Counted from the first letter of the stretch, positions 40,615 through 53,776 are shown. The stretch: 64,000 nt of DNA from Frondihabitans sp. PhB188 (GCF_003752365.1 NZ_RJUO01000001.1:372001-436000), one strand, 5' to 3'. The notes: generated by a model from the letters alone, not told the origin. Numbers and translations: made by a program.

Positions 40615-41841
40615 CTACGACGCGGCCGGGCCGGCGTTCAGGCCGGCGGCCTCGCGGAGGGCGTCGACGCGGTCGAGGGCCTCCCACGAGAAGCCCTCGC
40701 GGCCGAAGTGGCCGTAGGTCGAGGTCTTGCCGTAGATCGGGCGGAGCAGGTCGAGGTCGCGGATGATCGCGGCGGGGCGCAGGTCGAACACCTCGCGGAC
40801 CGCGGCGATGATCGTCTCGTCGTCGACGTGGCCGGTGCCGAAGGTCTCGACGTAGAAGCCGACGGGAGCGGCCTGGCCGATGGCGTAGGCGATCTGGAAC
40901 TCGAGGCGCTCGGCGAAGCCGGCCGCGACGGCGTTCTTGGCGACCCAGCGCATGGCGTAGGCGGCCGAGCGGTCGACCTTCGACGGGTCCTTGCCCGAGA
41001 ACGCGCCGCCGCCGTGGCGTGAGGCCCCGCCGTAGGTGTCGACGATGATCTTGCGGCCGGTGAGGCCGGCGTCGCCCTGCGGCCCGCCGATCTCGAAGCG
41101 GCCGGTCGGGTTGATGATGAACTTCGTCGTCGTGGTGTCGAGGTGCGGCGCCTCCGCCTCGAGGACGGGCAGGATCACGTGCTCGATGACGTCGGCCTCG
41201 AGGCGCTCCATCGTGACCGACGGCGAGTGCTGCGTCGAGAGCACGACGGTGTCGACCGTCTTGGGGTCGTAGCCGTCGTAGCCCACGGTGACCTGGGTCT
41301 TGCCGTCGGGGCGCAGATATTCGAGCAGGCCCTCTTTGCGGACGGCGGTCAGGCGCTCGGCCAGGCGGTGCGCGAGCCAGATCGGCAGCGGCATGAGCTG
41401 CGGGGTCTCGGTCGTCGCGAAGCCGAACATGATGCCCTGGTCGCCGGCGCCCTGGAGGTCGAGCGGGTCTTCGGTCGAGGTGCCGGTGCGGGCCTCGCGG
41501 GCGACGTCGACGCCCTGCGCGATGTCGGGCGACTGCGCGCCGATCGACACCTCGACGCCGCAGGTGCGGCCGTCGAAGCTCACGGACGAGTCGTTGTAGC
41601 CGATGCCGGTGATGAGGTCGCGGACGATGGTGGGGATGTCGACGTAGCCGGTGGTGGTGACCTCGCCGGCGACGTGGACGAGCCCCGTGGTGACCAGCGT
41701 CTCGACCGCGACGCGGCTGTGCGGGTCGACCGCCAGGAGCGCGTCGAGGATGCCGTCGGAGATCTGGTCGCAGATCTTGTCGGGGTGCCCCTCGGTAACG
41801 GATTCGGACGTGAAGAGGCGGAGGCTGGAAGCTGAAGTCAC
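40615..41841 (-). CDS. metK: S-adenosylmethionine synthetase
   Basis: A 408-residue enzyme that makes SAM from methionine and ATP. The signature segments [24 protein letters not shown] and [16 protein letters not shown] are intact. The start is the GTG at 41841 ([10 protein letters not shown]), with AAAGGA five bases upstream; a longer frame to 41913 runs into the leader. Confidence 0.98.
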   Translation of the reverse strand: MTSASSLRLFTSESVTEGHPDKICDQISDGILDALLAVDPHSRVAVETLVTTGLVHVAGEVTTTGYVDIPTIVRDLITGIGYNDSSVSFDGRTCGVEVSIGAQSPDIAQGVDVAREARTGTSTEDPLDLQGAGDQGIMFGFATTETPQLMPLPIWLAHRLAERLTAVRKEGLLEYLRPDGKTQVTVGYDGYDPKTVDTVVLSTQHSPSVTMERLEADVIEHVILPVLEAEAPHLDTTTTKFIINPTGRFEIGGPQGDAGLTGRKIIVDTYGGASRHGGGAFSGKDPSKVDRSAAYAMRWVAKNAVAAGFAERLEFQIAYAIGQAAPVGFYVETFGTGHVDDETIIAAVREVFDLRPAAIIRDLDLLRPIYGKTSTYGHFGREGFSWEALDRVDALREAAGLNAGPAAS

Positions 41842-41984
41842 GCTGTCCTTTGGTGAAGAGGTGCCGATGGGGAGGCCGCTGAAACGGACTCCCCCACTGT
41901 AGTCGGCACCCACCGACAGTCCCCGTCGCGGCCGTCGCCGTCCGTCACACGCCGTCGCGAGAGGCGCGCGCGTAGGCTCCGGGC
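41842..41984 (-). promoter_or_regulatory. metK promoter and leader, divergent from the SDR gene
   Basis: A TACAGT hexamer (41896-41901) is a good -10 for metK, giving a leader of about 50 bases. The leader can form GGGGAG/CTCCCC pairing. I could not recognise any of the known SAM riboswitch classes in it. Confidence 0.5.
41973..41978 (+). promoter_or_regulatory. -10 hexamer of the plus-strand SDR gene
   Basis: TAGGCT six bases before the ATG at 41985. Confidence 0.55.
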
Positions 41985-42665
41985 ATGACGGAACTGCGTG
42001 ACTCGGTGGTGCTGGTGGTCGGAGCGTCGGGAGGGCTGGGCTCCCGGATCGCCGCTCAGCTCGGTGCCGAAGGGGCCGCGGTGGTCCGCGCCGGTCGAGA
42101 CCCGGAGCGACTGACCGGACCCGACGCGTACCTGGCCGACCTCGGCACCGCAGACGGCCCGGCGTCGCTGGTCGCAGCGGCCCTCGCCTCGCACGGCCGC
42201 CTCGACGGGGTCGTCATCGCCGCGGGCGTCGTCGCTTTCGGATCCGCCGCCGAGGTGGAGACGGCGACCGTCGAGGAGCTCCTCGCCACGAACCTGTCCG
42301 GGCCCATCGAGCTGATCCGCGCGGCGACGCCGTCGCTGGCCGACTCGGCCGCGCGCGGGGCGGGCCCGTTCGTCGTGACTCTCAGCGGGATCGTCGCGGA
42401 GTCGCCGACCGCCGGCATGGCCGCCTACTCCGCGAGCAAGGCCGGGCTGGCGGCATTCATGAGCGCGGCGTCCCGCGAGTACCGGCGCCAGGGCATCCGC
42501 CTGCTGGACGCCCGGCCCGGGCACGTCGGCACGGACCTCTCGACTCATCCGATCGCGGGCCAGGCACCGCCCCTCGGCTCGGCGCTCGACCCGGACGCCG
42601 TCGCGGCTCGCATCGTGCGCGCCATCGCAGACGATGAGCGCGATCTCCCGTCGTCGTCGTTCTGA
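41985..42665 (+). CDS. Short-chain dehydrogenase/reductase
   Basis: A 226-residue SDR. The cofactor motif [13 protein letters not shown] (about residues 12-24), the ASxG-like IAAGVV, the serine strand [10 protein letters not shown], and the catalytic YSASKAG are present. RAGRD after strand two hints at NADPH preference. The substrate is unknown. It is alone on the plus strand between metK and rpoZ, exactly where actinobacteria usually carry coaBC. Confidence 0.88.
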   Translation: MTELRDSVVLVVGASGGLGSRIAAQLGAEGAAVVRAGRDPERLTGPDAYLADLGTADGPASLVAAALASHGRLDGVVIAAGVVAFGSAAEVETATVEELLATNLSGPIELIRAATPSLADSAARGAGPFVVTLSGIVAESPTAGMAAYSASKAGLAAFMSAASREYRRQGIRLLDARPGHVGTDLSTHPIAGQAPPLGSALDPDAVAARIVRAIADDERDLPSSSF

Positions 42666-42684
42666 CCACCCCGCGCCTCGGGAA

Positions 42685-42729
42685 TCCCCGATCCGGGTAC
42701 ACAGCTGGGCGTCTTGCCCAGATCGGGGA
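42685..42729. repeat. 45-base bulged intergenic palindrome
   Basis: Arms TCCCCGATC (42685-42693) and GATCGGGGA (42721-42729) enclose a second stem CTGGGC-GTCTT-GCCCAG whose last base is shared with the right arm. It lies 20 bases past the SDR stop. The inner GATCCGGGT resembles a stretch inside the 16.3 kb element. Confidence 0.7.
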
Positions 42730-42747
42730 GAGTCGCAGGCACAAGAA

Positions 42748-42776
42748 AGCGGGCCGCCCTGGAGGGGCGACCCGCT
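42748..42776 (-). terminator. Terminator of the pyr-gmk-rpoZ transcript
   Basis: Minus strand AGCGGGTCGCCC-CTCCA-GGGCGGCCCGCT hairpin with one G-U type mismatch, followed by TTCTTGT, 47 bases past the rpoZ stop. Confidence 0.85.
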
Positions 42777-42780
42777 GTCT

Positions 42781-42828
42781 CGGTTGCGTGACTTCTCGGT
42801 TGCGTGACTTCTCGGCTGAGCGACTACT
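42781..42828. repeat. 16-base tandem repeat at the end of rpoZ
   Basis: CGGTTGCGTGACTTCT occurs twice exactly (42781 and 42797), with a third, diverged copy (42813-42828) that covers the rpoZ stop codon. Slippage duplication of the gene's end is the simplest reading. Confidence 0.75.
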
Positions 42829-43090
42829 CGGCGACCGGCGCGAGGGGCTTCGAGGTCAGCTTGTCTTCGTTGATCTCGTGCATCGCGACCGACAACGGCT
42901 TGTCGTCGATCGTCGAGTCGACGAGCGGCCCCACGTTGTCGAACAGCGAGCCCTCGTGGAGGTCGGCGTAGTAGTCGTTGATCTGACGCGCGCGCTTCGA
43001 CGCGAAGATGACGAGTGCGTACTTCGACTCGACCTTCGAGAGCAGGTCGTCGATGGGCGGGTCGATGATGCCCTTGTTCCTGTCGGCCAT
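42824..43090 (-). CDS. rpoZ: RNA polymerase omega subunit
   Basis: An 88-residue omega subunit that stabilises beta' assembly. It begins [17 protein letters not shown] and carries [16 protein letters not shown], the conserved core helix. It is eight bases from gmk and forms the end of the pyrimidine transcript. The ATG at 43090 is well supported. Confidence 0.97.
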   Translation of the reverse strand: MADRNKGIIDPPIDDLLSKVESKYALVIFASKRARQINDYYADLHEGSLFDNVGPLVDSTIDDKPLSVAMHEINEDKLTSKPLAPVAE

Positions 43091-43098
43091 GGTGCCTC

Positions 43099-44019
43099 CT
43101 AAGCTTCGTGTGCCCGAGCGGTCTTCGAGGTGGCCGCAGGCAGTGCCATCAAGTCTACGACCTCTTGGGCCGCGGTGGCGACGTCGTTGTTCACGACCTT
43201 CACGTCGAACTCGTCCTGGGCCGCGAGCTCGACCTTGGCGGTCTCGAGCCGACGCTGCTGCTCGGCCGTGTCTTCCGTGCCGCGGCCGATGAGGCGGCGC
43301 ACGAGCTCCTCCCACGTGGGCGGCAGCAGGAAGACCAGGACGGCCTCCGGCATGACGGTGCGCACCTGGCGCGCCCCCTGCAGGTCGATCTCGAGCAGGA
43401 CGCTGCGGCCCTTGTCGAGCGCGGCGTCGATCGGCGGCCGCGGCGTGCCGTAGCGGTGCGAGTTGTGCACGGTGGCGTACTCGAGCAGCTCGCGGTCGCG
43501 GATCATGCGGTCGAACTCGTCGTCGGAGACGAAGTAGTAGTGCACGCCGTCGACCTCGCCGGGGCGGGGCCTGCGCGTCGTCGCGGACACCGAGAGAAGC
43601 ACGTCGGGGTGATTGTCGCGGATGAAGCTCGAGACCGTGCCCTTGCCGACCGCGGTCGGGCCGGCCAGCACGACGAGCCGCGACTTCACACGGCCGCGCG
43701 CCTCGCGCTGGGACAGCCAGTCGCCGAGGATGACGCGCTGGCGCACGCCCAGGCCGCCCACCCGCTTGGAGTCGGCGATGCCGAGCTGATCCATGATGCG
43801 GGCGACGCGGGTCGGCCCGATGCCGGGGATCGAGGTGAGGAGCTCGCGGACGCGGAGCGTCGCCTCGGGGGCGGTGGCCTCGCCGGTCCACGCCGTGTCG
43901 GCCACGTCGAGAGCCGTGCGGGTGCGCTCGGCGACGGCGCGCTTGACCTCGGCGCGGGCGCGGCGCGCCGCGACGGCGGCCTTGGCGGCCGCGGCGCGGT
44001 CCACCGGCGGCGGGGTCAT
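43099..44019 (-). CDS. gmk: Guanylate kinase fused to an mIHF-type DNA-binding domain
   Basis: A 306-residue protein in two parts. Residues 1-105 match the actinobacterial integration host factor (mIHF): a basic Ala/Arg helix ([17 protein letters not shown]), then [20 protein letters not shown] with the helix-hairpin-helix-like turn and [11 protein letters not shown]. Residues 112-306 are guanylate kinase: P-loop [31 protein letters not shown], and [13 protein letters not shown] phosphorylates GMP. In most actinobacteria the two are separate adjacent genes. I choose the ATG at 44019 because it overlaps the pyrF stop (ATGA); a GTG three codons upstream (44028) is the alternative. Confidence 0.93.
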   Translation of the reverse strand: MTPPPVDRAAAAKAAVAARRARAEVKRAVAERTRTALDVADTAWTGEATAPEATLRVRELLTSIPGIGPTRVARIMDQLGIADSKRVGGLGVRQRVILGDWLSQREARGRVKSRLVVLAGPTAVGKGTVSSFIRDNHPDVLLSVSATTRRPRPGEVDGVHYYFVSDDEFDRMIRDRELLEYATVHNSHRYGTPRPPIDAALDKGRSVLLEIDLQGARQVRTVMPEAVLVFLLPPTWEELVRRLIGRGTEDTAEQQRRLETAKVELAAQDEFDVKVVNNDVATAAQEVVDLMALPAATSKTARAHEA

Positions 44020-44857
44020 GCGAGGCACGCGGTCACCTCGTCCGAGGCGGCGCGGACGGCGGCGGCGACCCCGTCGGACCCGGCGCCGAGGATCGAGCGC
44101 GACGCAGACACGAGGACGCTGCCGGCAGCGGGGCCGAACAGGCTGCGCACGTCGGCGTAGCGCGCGCCCTGCGCGCCGAAGCCCGGGGCGAGGATGGGCG
44201 TGGTGGCGAGGTCGGCGGTGTCGATGCCGTAGTCGGTCAGGGCGACGGTGGCCCCGAGGACCAGGCCGACGGAACCGAACGAGACCCCCTGGTCAGAGGC
44301 CGTATTGTCGTGGAGCACGTCGTCGACGATACCGGCTGCGACGGTCTTTCCCGACTCGAGGCTCGCCGTCTGGGTGAGACGCGCCTCCGGGTTCGACGTC
44401 GCGGCCAGCACGAACACGCCCGCGCCGGCAGCCCGCGCTCGGGCGATGAGGCCGGAATCGGCACCGAGGCCCTGATACGCCGCGACAGTCAGGGCATCGA
44501 CGCGTAGGGGCGAGTCGGCGGCGAACCAGGCGTCGCCGTAGGAGTCCATGGTCGTGCCGATGTCGCCCCGCTTCGCATCGCCGACGACCAGGAGGTCGGT
44601 GGAGCGCGCCGCCTCGAGCACGTCTTCGAGCGCGGCGAAGCCCGCCGACCCGTAGCGCTCGTAGAAGGCCACCTGCGGTTTGACGGCCGGGGCGGTTCCT
44701 GCGCTCGCTTCGACCACTCGCAGCCCGAAGTCGCGGGCGCCCGCGGCCGAGATCGGGAGCCCCCACTCCTCGAGGAGGAACGGGTGCGGATCGATGCCCA
44801 CGCACACATGGCCGAACGCCTCGAAGGAGGCGGCGAGCCGGGTGCCGAAGGCCATCG

Positions 44858-44861
<4 letters not shown>
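44016..44861 (-). CDS. pyrF: Orotidine 5'-phosphate decarboxylase
   Basis: A 281-residue enzyme making UMP from OMP, of the longer type 2 family common in actinobacteria. The catalytic Lys and Asp network lies in [24 protein letters not shown] and LAPGFGAQG are further motifs. The GTG at 44861 overlaps the carB stop (GTGA); the ATG two codons later is an alternative. Confidence 0.96.
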
Positions 44862-48162
<3,301 letters not shown>

Positions 48163-48163
<1 letters not shown>

Positions 48164-49314
48164 TAGTTGGCGTCCTGGTTTCGCGAGACGACCAGTTCGC
48201 GGAACCGGTCGAAGAGGTGGTTGCTGTCGTGGGGGCCGGAGGCCGCCTCCGGGTGGTACTGGACCGAGAAGGCGGGGATGTCGAGGGCGCGGAGGCCCTC
48301 GACGACCTGATCGTTCAGCGAGAAGTGGCTGACCTCGACGCGGCCGAAGCCGGCCGGCGACTCGAGCACGCCGTCGATGGGCGCGTCGACCGCGAAGCCG
48401 TGGTTCTGGCTGGTGATCTCGACGGTGCCGGTCGTCTTGTCCCAGACCGGCTGGTTGATGCCGCGATGGCCGAAGGGCAGCTTGTAGGTGCCGAACCCGA
48501 GCGCGCGGCCGAGCAGCTGGTTGCCGAAGCAGATGCCGAAGAACGGCAGGCCGTCGCGGAGGGCGCCCTGCAGCAGCTCGACCTGCGCGTCGGAGGCCGC
48601 GGGGTCGCCGGGGCCGTTGGAGTAGAAGAGCGCATCGGGCGCGATGGCGCGGAGCTCGTCGGCGGTGACCGACTGGGGCAGCACGATCACGTCAAAGCCG
48701 CGCTGAGCGAGGTAGCGGAGAGTCGAGGTCTTGACCCCCAGGTCGAGCACGGCGACCGAGCCGATGCGCTCGCCCTCGGCGGGCAGGTCGTAGCGCTCCC
48801 TGGTCGAGACCTCGCTCGAGAGGTTGAGGCCGCGCATGTCGCGGCCCTCGCGCACGGCGGCGAGCTGCTCGTCGTCGCCGAGGGCGTAGTCGGCGCCCGA
48901 GAAGATGCCGGCCTTCATCGAGCCGGTGTCGCGCAGGCGGCGCGTGATCGCGCGGGTGTCGACCCCGCGGATGCCGACGATGCCGTCGTCGACCAGCTGG
49001 TCGTCGAGGCTGCCCTGGGCGCGGAAGTTCGAGACGACGCGGCTGGCGTCGCGGACCACGTAGCCGGCCACCCAGATGCGGCTCGACTCGGGGTCTTCGT
49101 CGTTCACGCCGGTGTTGCCGATGTGGGGCGCCGTCATGACGACGATCTGCCCGGCGTACGACGGGTCGGTGAGGGTCTCCTGGTAGCCGGTCATGCCGGT
49201 GGCGAAGACGGCTTCGCCCAGGGTGCGACCGGTGGCGCCGTACGGGCGGCCGACGAAGCGGCTTCCGTCTTCGAGGACCAGCACGGCCCTTTCGGCGAGG
49301 GAGGCGTCTGTCAC
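48163..49314 (-). CDS. carA: Carbamoyl phosphate synthase small subunit
   Basis: A 383-residue glutaminase. The N-terminal domain keeps [17 protein letters not shown]. The class I amidotransferase triad is seen as Cys in [15 protein letters not shown] and His/Glu in [12 protein letters not shown]. The GTG at 49314 overlaps the stop of the upstream PH-like gene (GTGA). Ammonia passes to CarB. Confidence 0.97.
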
Positions 49315-49841
49315 TGGGTCTTCTCCTGAGTGGTGTCGGTGGCCTGCGCGGCAAGCATGGTTCGGATGGCGGCGAGGAGCTCGTCGGGCTCGTCGCTGCG
49401 GAGGTAGGTGTCGACGTCGAGGTCGCCGAGGCGCCACCCGAGTCGGATCAGGCCGTCGGTCTCGACGACGCGGTCGATGGTCCAGGTCGAGCGGCCGACG
49501 TCCCGGAGGTCGGCGGCGGCGATCAGCAGGGCCTCGGAGCCCGCGATGTCGAGCACGACCCCCTGGGAGTGCACCGACACGATGGCGCGCCCGCGGAAGC
49601 CGAGGCCGCCGACGACGATCCGATCGAGGCGGTCGGCGGCCTTGGTGGTGGCGACGTAGAAGAGGTCGCTCACCGCCGTCGCGGCCTGGAGCGCGGATTC
49701 GGACAGCAGGAACTGCGGCGCGAGCGTCGGCGCGGTGATCCCCGCCTGCCGACGGCCCCGACCCTTCCATCCCGCCCTCATGAGCAGGAAGAAGGCCACG
49801 AAGAGCAGGAGGAACCCTGCGCCGATCAGCCAGCGGATCAC
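49311..49841 (-). CDS. Membrane-anchored PH-like protein of the pyr operon
   Basis: A 176-residue protein with one N-terminal membrane helix (about residues 4-20, [17 protein letters not shown]) and a basic [10 protein letters not shown] stop-transfer segment. A soluble domain follows with the PH-like beta pattern ([31 protein letters not shown]). This protein is typically found between pyrC and carA in actinobacteria; its function is unknown. The GTG overlaps the pyrC stop, and its own stop overlaps carA, so its level is tied to both enzymes. Confidence 0.85.
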   Translation of the reverse strand: MIRWLIGAGFLLLFVAFFLLMRAGWKGRGRRQAGITAPTLAPQFLLSESALQAATAVSDLFYVATTKAADRLDRIVVGGLGFRGRAIVSVHSQGVVLDIAGSEALLIAAADLRDVGRSTWTIDRVVETDGLIRLGWRLGDLDVDTYLRSDEPDELLAAIRTMLAAQATDTTQEKTQ

Positions 49842-51181
49842 TTGGCGGCCGTCTGGGCGGCCGACGCGTTCGCGGCGACGAGGTCGGAGTCGAGCACGGC
49901 GCCGTCGAGGACGGTCGCGTAGCCGGCGTGGAAGGTCGCCACGACCCGGCCCGGGAGCTCGCGCTCGAGGTAGGGCGAGTTGATGCTCTTGCCGGCGAGG
50001 TCGCCTACCGAGAAAGTGCTGGTCACACTTCGATCGTAGAGCGTGATCTCGGCCGGCGATCCCACGCCGATCGGAATCCCGTGCCCGGCGACCTGTCCGA
50101 TCCGCGCCGGAGCGGCCGAGAGCACGCGCTCCACGTCGGTCCAGTCGATCAGGCCGGTGTCGACCATCGTCTTCTGCACGACGCTGAGCGCGGACTCGAG
50201 GCCGACCATGCCGTTCGCGGCGTTGTCCCACTCGCACGACTTGGCCTCCATCGTGTGGGGGGCGTGGTCGGTCGCGACGATGTCGATGGTGCCGTCGGCG
50301 AGGGCCGCGCGCAGCGCCTCGACGTCTTCGGAGCGGCGCAGCGGCGGATTGACCTTGTAGCGGGCGTCGTACGTCGAGACGAGGTCTTCGGTGAGCAGCA
50401 GGTGGTGGGGCGTGACCTCGGCCGTGACCTCGAAGCCGCGCGACTTCGCCCAGCGGACGACCTCGACGCTGCCGGCTGTCGACACGTGGCAGATGTGCAG
50501 GCGGGCGCCGACGTGGTGGGCGAGCAGGACGTCGCGGGCGATGATGGCCTCCTCGGCCACGGCCGGCCAGCCGCCGAGCCCGAGAGTGGCGCTGAGCTCG
50601 CCCTCGTTCATCTGGGCGCCCTCGGTGAGGCGCGGCTCCTGGGCGTGCTGGGCGAGCACTCCCCCGAAGCCCTTGATGTACTCGAGGGCGCGGCGCATGA
50701 GCAGCGGGTCGGCGACGCAGGAGCCGTCGTCCGAGAAGACGCGGACCCGGGCGCGCGAGTTCGCCATCGCGCCGATCTCGGAGAGGTGCGTGCCGGCGAG
50801 GCCCTGCGACACGGCGCCGATCGGGCGCACCGTGACGAAGCCGGCGCGGTCGCCGAGCGCCTGCACCTGCTCGACGACACCTGCGGTGTCGGCGACGGGC
50901 GACGAGTTCGCCATGGCGTTGACGGCCGTGAAGCCGCCCTTGGCAGCGGCGCGCGAGCCGGTCAGGACGGTCTCGCTGCCCTCGAAGCCGGGCTCGCGGA
51001 GGTGCGTGTGGAGGTCGACGAGGCCGGGCAGGGCCAGGAGGCCGTCGGCGTCGATGACGGTCGCGGCGGCCTCGGTGAGGTTCGTGCCGAGCGCCTTGAC
51101 GACGCCCCCGCCGATCAGGATGTCGGTGGTGCGGCCGTCGCTGAGGGTGGCGCCCTTGAGGATGTGGTCGGTGGTGCTCAT
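49838..51181 (-). CDS. pyrC: Dihydroorotase
   Basis: A 447-residue amidohydrolase of the long type I class, forming dihydroorotate. The metal site is clear in [17 protein letters not shown], in the His of [10 protein letters not shown], and in the Asp of [12 protein letters not shown]. The ATG at 51181 follows pyrB with an 11-base gap. Confidence 0.98.
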   Translation of the reverse strand: MSTTDHILKGATLSDGRTTDILIGGGVVKALGTNLTEAAATVIDADGLLALPGLVDLHTHLREPGFEGSETVLTGSRAAAKGGFTAVNAMANSSPVADTAGVVEQVQALGDRAGFVTVRPIGAVSQGLAGTHLSEIGAMANSRARVRVFSDDGSCVADPLLMRRALEYIKGFGGVLAQHAQEPRLTEGAQMNEGELSATLGLGGWPAVAEEAIIARDVLLAHHVGARLHICHVSTAGSVEVVRWAKSRGFEVTAEVTPHHLLLTEDLVSTYDARYKVNPPLRRSEDVEALRAALADGTIDIVATDHAPHTMEAKSCEWDNAANGMVGLESALSVVQKTMVDTGLIDWTDVERVLSAAPARIGQVAGHGIPIGVGSPAEITLYDRSVTSTFSVGDLAGKSINSPYLERELPGRVVATFHAGYATVLDGAVLDSDLVAANASAAQTAAK

Positions 51182-51192
51182 GGTCGTCTCTC

Positions 51193-52143
51193 TCAGTTCG
51201 TCTCGCCGGCGGCCAGCGTCAGGTACAGCACGGCCATGCGCACGGACACGCCGTTCGTGACCTGCTCGAGCACGGTCGAGCGCGGCGAGTCGGCCGCCTC
51301 GTCGCTGATCTCGAGGCCGCGGTTCATGGGGCCGGGGTGCATCACGAGGGTGCGCTCCGGGAGGCCGTGCAGGCGGGTGGCCGAGAGTCCCCAGGAGCGC
51401 GCGTACTCGCGGCCGTTCGGGAAGAACGCCGCGTTCATGCGCTCCTGCTGGATGCGCAGCATCATCACGACGTCGGGCTGCACCCGGGCGAGCGCCTCGT
51501 CGAGGTCGTAGTACACGTCGACCCCGAAGGCCGCGACCCCGTTGGGCAGGAGCGTCGGCGGAGCCACGAACGTGACCTCCGCACCCAGCGTCTTGAGGAG
51601 CCACGCGTTCGAGCGAGCCACCCTCGAGTGCAGGACGTCGCCGACGATGAGGACCCGGGTTCCTGCGAGGTCTCTGCCCCGCGCAGCGGCACCGTGGAAG
51701 CGGCGGCGCATGGTGAACGCGTCGAGGAGGGCCTGCGTGGGGTGCTCGTGCGTGCCGTCGCCGGCGTTGACCACCCCGGCCTCGACCCAGCCCGAGTGGG
51801 CGAGCACACGCGGCGCACCCGAGGCGGGATGCCGGATCACGATGCCGTCGGCGCCCATGGCGGCCAGGGTCTGCGCGGTGTCTTTGAGCGACTCGCCCTT
51901 CGACACGCTCGAGCCCTTGGCCGAGAAGTTGATGACGTCGGCGCTCAGGCGCTTGGCGGCGGCCTCGAACGAGATGCGGGTGCGGGTGGAGTCCTCGAAG
52001 AAGAGGTTGACGACCGTGATGCCCCGCAGCGTCGGAAGCTTGCGGACCTCGCGGGTCGAGACGTCGGCCATGTCCTCGGCGATGTCGAGGATGCGGATGG
52101 CCTCGTCGAGCCCGAGGTCGGCGGTGCTCAGGAGGTGCTTCAT
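51193..52143 (-). CDS. pyrB: Aspartate carbamoyltransferase catalytic subunit
   Basis: A 316-residue enzyme that joins aspartate and carbamoyl phosphate. Carbamoyl-phosphate binding STRTRISFE and the 80s-loop [11 protein letters not shown] are visible, together with HPTQALLD. No regulatory PyrI gene follows. Its ATG overlaps the pyrR stop by four bases. Confidence 0.98.
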   Translation of the reverse strand: MKHLLSTADLGLDEAIRILDIAEDMADVSTREVRKLPTLRGITVVNLFFEDSTRTRISFEAAAKRLSADVINFSAKGSSVSKGESLKDTAQTLAAMGADGIVIRHPASGAPRVLAHSGWVEAGVVNAGDGTHEHPTQALLDAFTMRRRFHGAAARGRDLAGTRVLIVGDVLHSRVARSNAWLLKTLGAEVTFVAPPTLLPNGVAAFGVDVYYDLDEALARVQPDVVMMLRIQQERMNAAFFPNGREYARSWGLSATRLHGLPERTLVMHPGPMNRGLEISDEAADSPRSTVLEQVTNGVSVRMAVLYLTLAAGETN

Positions 52144-52679
52144 CGGTCGCCCCCCTCGATGGCCACTTCTTCGGCGTCGTCGATGCCGTCGAGGCGCACG
52201 AAGATGCGCTCGGAGGTCGACGTCGGCAGGTTCTTGCCCACGTAGTCGGCGCGGATCGGCAGCTCGCGGTGACCGCGGTCGACGAGCACGGCCAGGCGCA
52301 CGACGCGGGGTCGGCCGATGGCGCTGAGTGCGTCGAGGGCGGCGCGGATCGTGCGGCCCGAGTAGAGAACGTCGTCGACGAGCACCACCGTCTTGCCGTC
52401 GATGCCGCCGTCGGGGACGGTCGTCGGGCGCGGCGCTCGGGTCGGCTGGCGGCGCAGGTCGTCGCGGAACAGCGTCGCATCGACGGCGCCGACGGGGACC
52501 GCTTGGCCGCTGATGGCCCGGAGCGCGTCGCCGATCCGGTCGGCGAGGAGGACGCCCCGAGTGGGGATGCCCATCACGACGAGGTCGTCGGCGCCCCTGT
52601 TGCCCTCGAGGATCTCGTGGGCGATGCGGGTCAGCGCTCGGTGGATGTCAGCCTGGCTCAGCACGGTTCGGGTGCTCAA
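52140..52679 (-). CDS. pyrR: PyrR bifunctional regulator / uracil phosphoribosyltransferase
   Basis: A 179-residue PRTase-fold protein. The PRPP-binding motif is [21 protein letters not shown], and the N-terminal VMGIPTRG loop is typical. PyrR binds a hairpin in pyr mRNA when UMP is high. The start is TTG at 52679, chosen because AGGGAGG stands in front and because the PyrR-site hairpin is adjacent; an ATG further upstream lies inside the 5' hairpins and is rejected. It heads the pyr operon. Confidence 0.95.
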   Translation of the reverse strand: MSTRTVLSQADIHRALTRIAHEILEGNRGADDLVVMGIPTRGVLLADRIGDALRAISGQAVPVGAVDATLFRDDLRRQPTRAPRPTTVPDGGIDGKTVVLVDDVLYSGRTIRAALDALSAIGRPRVVRLAVLVDRGHRELPIRADYVGKNLPTSTSERIFVRLDGIDDAEEVAIEGGDR

Positions 52680-52683
52680 CGGG

Positions 52684-52709
52684 CCTCCCTTCTCCGTCTC
52701 TCTGGACGG
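52684..52709 (-). promoter_or_regulatory. Predicted PyrR-binding hairpin overlapping the ribosome site region of pyrR
   Basis: On the minus strand CCGTC-CAGAGA-GACGG (52694-52709) forms a five-base stem with the CAGAGA loop typical of PyrR binding loops, and AGGGAGG (52684-52690), the pyrR ribosome binding site, starts a few bases after it. PyrR bound to UMP would stabilise the hairpin and hinder translation, the scheme proposed for mycobacteria. Confidence 0.75.
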
Positions 52710-52744
52710 CTTTAAAGGTGGTGCTCCGAGCCTACATGCGAAAA

Positions 52745-52802
52745 CCCCGCGTTCCGGCACCGGCCCAATGCCGCGGCTCAGGGCCGGTGCCGGAACGCGG
52801 GG
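52745..52802 (-). terminator. Terminator of osmC
   Basis: Two perfectly complementary 22-base arms (52745-52766 and 52781-52802) around a 14-base loop, followed on the minus strand by TTTT, starting 34 bases past the osmC stop. It separates osmC from pyrR. Confidence 0.9.
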
Positions 52803-52835
52803 TGAACCGCGGAACGGTGGTGGAAGGATGCAGCC

Positions 52836-53279
52836 TCAAGCCTCGAGCTGGGCGTCCAGGGTGATCTCGACGCCGGTGAGCGCCTTCGACACGGGGCAGC
52901 CGGCCTTCGCGTCGGCGGCGGCCTTCGCGAACTGCTCGGCGTCGATGCCGGTGACCTCGCCGCGGACGGTGAGCTTGATGCCGGTGAGCTTGAAGCCGCC
53001 GTCGGACGAGTCCGGGCCGAGCGAGACGTCGGCCTTGACGTCGAGCGCCTCGATGGTGCCTCCGGCGGCACCTAGGATCGCCGAGAACTGCATGGCGTAG
53101 CAGGCCGAGTGGGCCGCGGCGATCAGCTCTTCGGGGCTGGTGGTGCCGTCGGCGTCCTCAGCGGCGCGCTTCGGGAACGACACGTCGTAGGTGCCGACCT
53201 TCGACGAGCTGAGCTCGACCTGGCCGGAGCCTTCTTCGAGCGTTCCGTTCCAGGCGGTGCGTGCGGTGCGAGTGGGCAT
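52836..53279 (-). CDS. osmC: OsmC family peroxide reductase
   Basis: A 147-residue peroxiredoxin-like protein. The two redox cysteines are visible in AAHSACYAMQFS (about residue 60) and KAGCPVSKAL (about residue 128), the order seen in OsmC/Ohr. OsmC proteins reduce organic hydroperoxides. GAAGGAG stands five bases before the ATG. It lies downstream of the OhrR-type repressor in the same direction, so both are likely controlled together; OsmC subfamily fits slightly better than Ohr, but I cannot exclude Ohr. Confidence 0.93.
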   Translation of the reverse strand: MPTRTARTAWNGTLEEGSGQVELSSSKVGTYDVSFPKRAAEDADGTTSPEELIAAAHSACYAMQFSAILGAAGGTIEALDVKADVSLGPDSSDGGFKLTGIKLTVRGEVTGIDAEQFAKAAADAKAGCPVSKALTGVEITLDAQLEA

Positions 53280-53324
53280 GGTGTCTCCTTCGGTTGGGGT
53301 GGGGTCGTAGTGGTTCTGGGGTGC

Positions 53325-53759
53325 TCAGGCGGCGCGCACGTGCGCGGCGACCGAGGCGATCTGCTTCTGCAGGGCGACGAGATCGTCGGGGTCGAGCCCC
53401 GTGGCCTCGCAGATGCCGGCCTGGATGGGTGCGGTCTTCGCCCGGAGCGCCTCGCCGGACGCGGTCAGAGCGACCTCGACGACGCGTTCGTCTCCCTCGG
53501 TGCGAGTACGCGTGACGAAGCCCGCAGCCTGGAGCCGACGGAGCAGCGGCGACAGCGTGCCCGAGTCGAGCTGCAGTCGATCGCCGAGGTGGCCGACGGT
53601 CACAGGGCCGTCCTCCCACAGCACGAGCAGCGCGAGGTACTGGGGGTAGGTCACCCCGAGTGGCTCGAGCAGCTCGCGGTACCGGCTCGTCAGAGCACGC
53701 GACGCGCTGTAGAGCGCGAAGCAGATCTGCTCGTCGAGAAGCGGCGTCGCCGTGGTCAT
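53325..53759 (-). CDS. ohrR: MarR family regulator, OhrR type
   Basis: A 144-residue winged helix repressor. Cys13 in EQICFALYSASRAL is the peroxide-sensing cysteine position of OhrR, and LQLDSGTLSPLLRRLQAAGFV is the recognition helix. Oxidation of this cysteine releases the operator and switches on the downstream osmC gene. The ATG has a TAGGTT box six bases ahead. Confidence 0.92.
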   Translation of the reverse strand: MTTATPLLDEQICFALYSASRALTSRYRELLEPLGVTYPQYLALLVLWEDGPVTVGHLGDRLQLDSGTLSPLLRRLQAAGFVTRTRTEGDERVVEVALTASGEALRAKTAPIQAGICEATGLDPDDLVALQKQIASVAAHVRAA

Positions 53760-53765
53760 GAAGTC

Positions 53766-53771
53766 AACCTA
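53766..53771 (-). promoter_or_regulatory. -10 hexamer of the ohrR-osmC unit
   Basis: TAGGTT six bases before the ATG at 53759; the operator begins six bases further upstream. Confidence 0.55.
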
Positions 53772-53776
53772 GCACG

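Noticed and set aside
41842-41984. SAM riboswitch ahead of metK
   Set aside because: The leader is only about 50 bases long and I could not match any SAM class core or fold.
42781-42828. Possible CRISPR-like array
   Set aside because: The three copies are directly adjacent without spacers, and the third covers the rpoZ stop; a slippage tandem repeat explains it.
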